NCBI RefSeq assembly: GCF_964199755.1
Contig: NC_133899.1
Coordinates: 124,001-188,000 of the forward strand
Origin: Larus michahellis
Lineage: Eukaryota; Chordata; Aves; Charadriiformes; Laridae
Reading direction: 5' to 3'
DNA: 64,000 nt
The position numbers were made by a program, and so were the translations under genes. Under the pieces are notes generated by a model. That model did not search any database and had not been told where the DNA came from. It saw only the letters and a list, made by a program, of their open reading frames with translations. Each line of letters opens with the position of its first letter. The stretch's first letter is position 1. This document shows, piece after piece, positions 60,233-64,000 of this stretch.

Positions 60233-63200
60233 GTCAGTAGCAAGACTTGAGAGAAATGGATCTTGTCTTAGAGAGATGCATTCAAAGAGAAGGACAGCTG
60301 AACAGTTTGGGAAAGGAACAAAACACTGCAAAGCCTGTACACAGACTTGAGGATTCCAGTATGCAGTGAAGACAAATGAGCAATAAATGCAGCCATCAGG
60401 AACTAGAGAATGACGTGTGGTAGGCATCACGAAAGTCATAAAGAAACATGCTCAACTTGCAGGCAACAGAGCATAGTTTTTAACTGAACCATGTTGCCCT
60501 AGTTCTGTAGAAAGAAAATAGAACTAATGTACGTTGCTATTGAGGATGTAGCAGTTTGGACCAGCAGAAGCCATTTAAGTAGATCACAAGCCATTGGCAA
60601 GTACCATGAAATCACCATTGCTGAGTGCAAAAAACGTTCCCCTTGTTCCAGGCTACAGAGTTGAACATGAAGACCTAGACACTGTAATTTAAACTGATAG
60701 TTTGTGTTCGCGTGACTGGAGGTTATTTTCTATTACTCTTTTCTACAAGATGATGACTGCTTGCCAAAACAATTTTAAAGTAGTGTCATTTCTTATTAGC
60801 TCATTAATTCAGCAAACAAAACTCCCCCTCACATCAGGAACAATTGATTCTTCTTATTAGTAGTAATGTTTGTTTCCCAGTCTCTACCTGAAAAGCTGAA
60901 AGTCTTCCATAATCACACAGTCCCTCACTGTATTTATTATTCTAATACCATGGAGATCTGTGTATGTAATTACACAGGGGCAATAAGACTCCTTCCATCG
61001 TGCTTTCATCTAAGTTCTCTACAAAGAGATTTTCAGACAAGCAATTGTGGTTTTTACCCCATCATTATTACTTGTCACATGACTTTTACTTGTGTTTCTA
61101 CCCTTCATGAACAATGCATGTCCTTGAATACATATGTTCCATTCATGATTGCCAATCTCTGTAAGACTCCCCCACTCTACAGCCAATATCAGGAATTGTA
61201 GTAGCTCCTCTCTTTTACTGCTGATTCCTTGCGTTAGTAAACAAACATCTTGGACAAATCTGTCTTACATTATTCCATTTCCTAGCTGGTCTCCAATATC
61301 ACCTACCTTTCCATTACTTGAGTTAATATTACTATTTTTTCCTTACTACCAACCCATCTAGTAACTGATTTTATTTTCCTATATCTGTCTTTTCATTTTT
61401 GTATGGAATGACAAAAAAAGGTAATCTTCCATGGCTGAACAAGTAAGAGAGCTCTGCTCTAGAGCTGTCTGTTCAAGAGCAGGAAGCAGGGATCCCTAAC
61501 CCAGGAAGAACCTTACTGGACCATGTTCCCATGTCTTACAAAAATAATGCAATGGCAACACTCATTTGTTGTCTTCATTGTACTCTAGCACTCTAATATC
61601 TCAAGTGGTAAGGGAATGGGAAAGTGGGAAAACAGGAAAGAAGCTTATGTAAATAAGGCTCTAAGAATGAAGTCACATGAAGCTTTACCAACACATTACA
61701 GAAAAGAGAAATATAGTAAGAGAAAAAAATGTTTATTCAGCTTTTGAATTCATTTCACTGGTCAGCATCTGCCTTTTTACGTACATAGGCAGCCTAAAAC
61801 CAAAAATCAGCACATGGACTGAAACTTGGAGTAGAACAGCTAGTCTAGAGTTGAGAGCAACCACAGCAATAAGCAGAGCTGAAGCACGCATAGTCCACAC
61901 AATGCGCTAGAGTGCAGAAGACCCTATGCTAGCACCAAGTACTTCTGTCAGGCATCCAGGAAATAAACCGTTCAGACCTATTGACAGCACCTGTTTGCTC
62001 TGGCAAGGCTTCAGGGAACACTGACCCAAGTCAAATAAGGTAATGGCTGACAATACATGACAAAGCAAAGGGCTAGTAGAGGCCTGGGTTCCCAGCACTG
62101 TGAGGGAGCCCATGCTGACACCAAATCACAAGGAAGATCCAGGGCTTCTGCCCCTCAGAAGGCTTCCCCAGTGCTGGGATCCAAGCTGAAGGCAAACATA
62201 CAAGACATAACCCCAATCTTGTTGTGATGAGTTGTTCAGCTTAGCTAGCCAGCTTTTAGGTGCTTTCCAGCTACTGGAACCCTGCCCAGGCTGTGTCTTT
62301 CATGGCTATCCTGTCAAGAGCAAGACTTTGCCCAGGCTGAGCCTTCTTTCTCCTCCAGAGCTCCTCTACCCTCGCACAAGCTGGTTTGCAAAATCCCTCC
62401 CAGTCACCTCAAGAAGGTATTGTCTCACAGCCCACTACTGCCTCCTCCTCTTACATCCATGGTCTCTCCCTGGACACTTCTCCTCCTTATGGAAACCTAT
62501 CAATGCCTCCCTTTGCCATGCACCAAGTATTTCCTTCCTCCAGCCCTGATGGAAAATGGACACCAGAGCAGGTCAGCTCACCTGGCCTCTGACAGGCCCT
62601 GCACAGCCTGGGAAAACGAGGTTATGTGCCAGCCCACATGTACAAAGGAGCTTTGCACAGACACCTTCTCCTGGGGTCCTCCTCCCACTCCCATGCGATG
62701 CTTGAGCCTCACCTGAGCTCCCCGGCATGTTGGGCCCTGGTTTGCCAGGGCCTCCCCGGTCATCCCCGGACTGCCCACCTGCAACCGTCCCACGTCCAGC
62801 TCAGGGCAGACCACATCTTCCCACTGTAGGCATACAGAGTGGCTACATGCTGGTTGGAGAGCAGGCTGCTTCAGACAAGCTCTGATGGCCAAGGGCCACA
62901 GAAGACACTGGTGGACTGTTCCAGGCTGCAGCCCCACTGTGGACAGTCAGGGCCACTGGAAGAGAGGGGGCGAGGGCAGGGCCAGGGGCTGGGCTGCATC
63001 CAGGTTCCTGAGGCACCTGGGGGAGCTGATGGCCTCACTGCCAGCAGCTGTGATTTGCCCCAACCTGGCCACAGTTTGCTCTGCTGGGCTGGGCCATGCT
63101 GACAGTCCCTTTGGAAGCTGAGGGCTTCCGCATTTCACCTTCATTTGCCCATGAGCTGAGAAGTTCCTTCCTTTCCCAAGGAAAGCACGAGGCGTGCGGT

Positions 63201-64000
63201 TGCCTCACTGCCTAGGTCCCCACGTCTGGGGTATGTCACCCTCCTCCTGAACATGGACAGCACAGAGAAGTGCACAAGCACATTGCAAACGTGCTCCAGG
63301 TTGTGCAGCTGGTGCTTCTCAGCTAAGACAGGGAGGATGGTTGTGGATTAGCCATAAAGGCGCTGAGGGAGTTCTACCAGAGCACTGCAGACCTTGTCAG
63401 AGCATCTGAGGAAGAGCAGCTCCAGACCTGTGTCTTGCTTCTTCCTTGGTGTCGGTGCTGAAAGGGCTTTCTTTGGCACAAAGTACCTCCAAACACCAGC
63501 TTAAGCTAGTTTGTGTGGCTGGCAGGCGCTCTATGCTACACCCACACTGTGACGCAAAGCATGTGTGAGTATAATGCCTGAAAAATGATACTAGCACGTT
63601 TGTGGTTTAATGCTACTTTGCCATTCCGGCACAGAAAACTGAGGTGTGGTCAAAAGGCAGAGTTATGTTTGCAAAAGATGTCAATAGAGGATGTGGACTT
63701 GAGAAATCTTAGTATCTTGAGATTTATGAGTTTTATATATATATGCCTATTGTCTCTGGGTCTCTCAGTGTCCCTGGCCAAATGCTGCTGGGCTAAGAAG
63801 AAACAGAACGGTTTTGCAGAATATTTGCCTGTTAACAGACATCTCTGAGACGACTCTGAAAGGGAAGGGGTCCATGACGGGAAAGCAGTCTGAAAGGGGC
63901 AGCTTTCTCTAAAAGCTCAGGTTGCGTCAAGCAGCTCAGGTTATTTGGCTCTGTTTGGAGGTCTAATGGCATGAAATCGCCGAAGCCATCTACCATTCAC
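60233..64000. other. Right flank, no gene seen
   Basis: No exon, RNA gene or named repeat is supportable. From about 62.2 to 63.5 kb the sequence is richer in GC than its surroundings and has several open frames on both strands, but I see no conserved motif or clear splice structure in them. Confidence 0.5.

Noticed and set aside
51000-64000. Second CHST paralogue, as in the mammalian CHST5/CHST6 pair
   Set aside because: No second PAPS-binding motif or comparable open frame was seen on either strand to the right.

Overview
The window is vertebrate nuclear DNA, most probably from a bird. Coding sequence is split into many short exons with GT/AG borders, two CpG islands mark promoters, and every recognisable transposon copy is a 5'-truncated CR1 LINE, the dominant repeat of avian genomes (crocodilians and turtles also carry CR1). 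There is no prokaryotic or organellar signal. Assignments come from my recognition of the proteins and from splice-consistent exon joining by hand; no database search was run.

Layout, left to right. (1) 1-1458: end of GABARAPL2 on the + strand; only the terminal coding exon is inside. (2) About 1.46-8.16 kb: the tail-to-tail interval between GABARAPL2 and ADAT1, with one CR1. (3) 8157-31148, minus strand: all nine coding exons of ADAT1, the tRNA-Ala adenosine-37 deaminase, 498 aa after joining. Introns hold two CR1 copies, a 64-bp tandem duplication, a 16-bp triplet repeat and an A/T hairpin. (4) 31878-40683, minus strand: all fourteen coding exons of KARS1, cytosolic lysyl-tRNA synthetase, 590 aa. 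An alternative leader exon in intron 1 would encode a mitochondrial presequence. (5) 40743-42430, plus strand: TERF2IP (RAP1), three exons, 331 aa, divergent from KARS1 with only 59 bp between the two start codons. (6) About 42.9-49.8 kb: gene-poor flank with one CR1. (7) 49823-50962, minus strand: an intronless coding region for a GlcNAc-6-O-sulfotransferase of the CHST5/CHST6 type, 379 aa. (8) 51-64 kb: two CR1 copies and otherwise no gene I can support; it may contain upstream noncoding exons of the sulfotransferase.

Functionally, ADAT1 and KARS1 both act on tRNA (modification and charging) and lie in tandem, with the ADAT1 CpG-island promoter reaching into the 3' end of KARS1. KARS1 shares a bidirectional promoter with the telomere and NF-kB regulator TERF2IP. 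GABARAPL2 is an ATG8-family autophagy protein, and the sulfotransferase acts in the Golgi on keratan-sulfate-type glycans. Human 16q23 has the same GABARAPL2-ADAT1-KARS1-TERF2IP block, but as I recall the CHST5/CHST6 genes lie on the GABARAPL2 side there, whereas here the sulfotransferase is on the TERF2IP side.

I did not find a novel biological system. The points most worth checking are the predicted mitochondrial KARS1 isoform, the very compact promoter arrangements, the position of the sulfotransferase, and a pair of very similar CR1 insertions.
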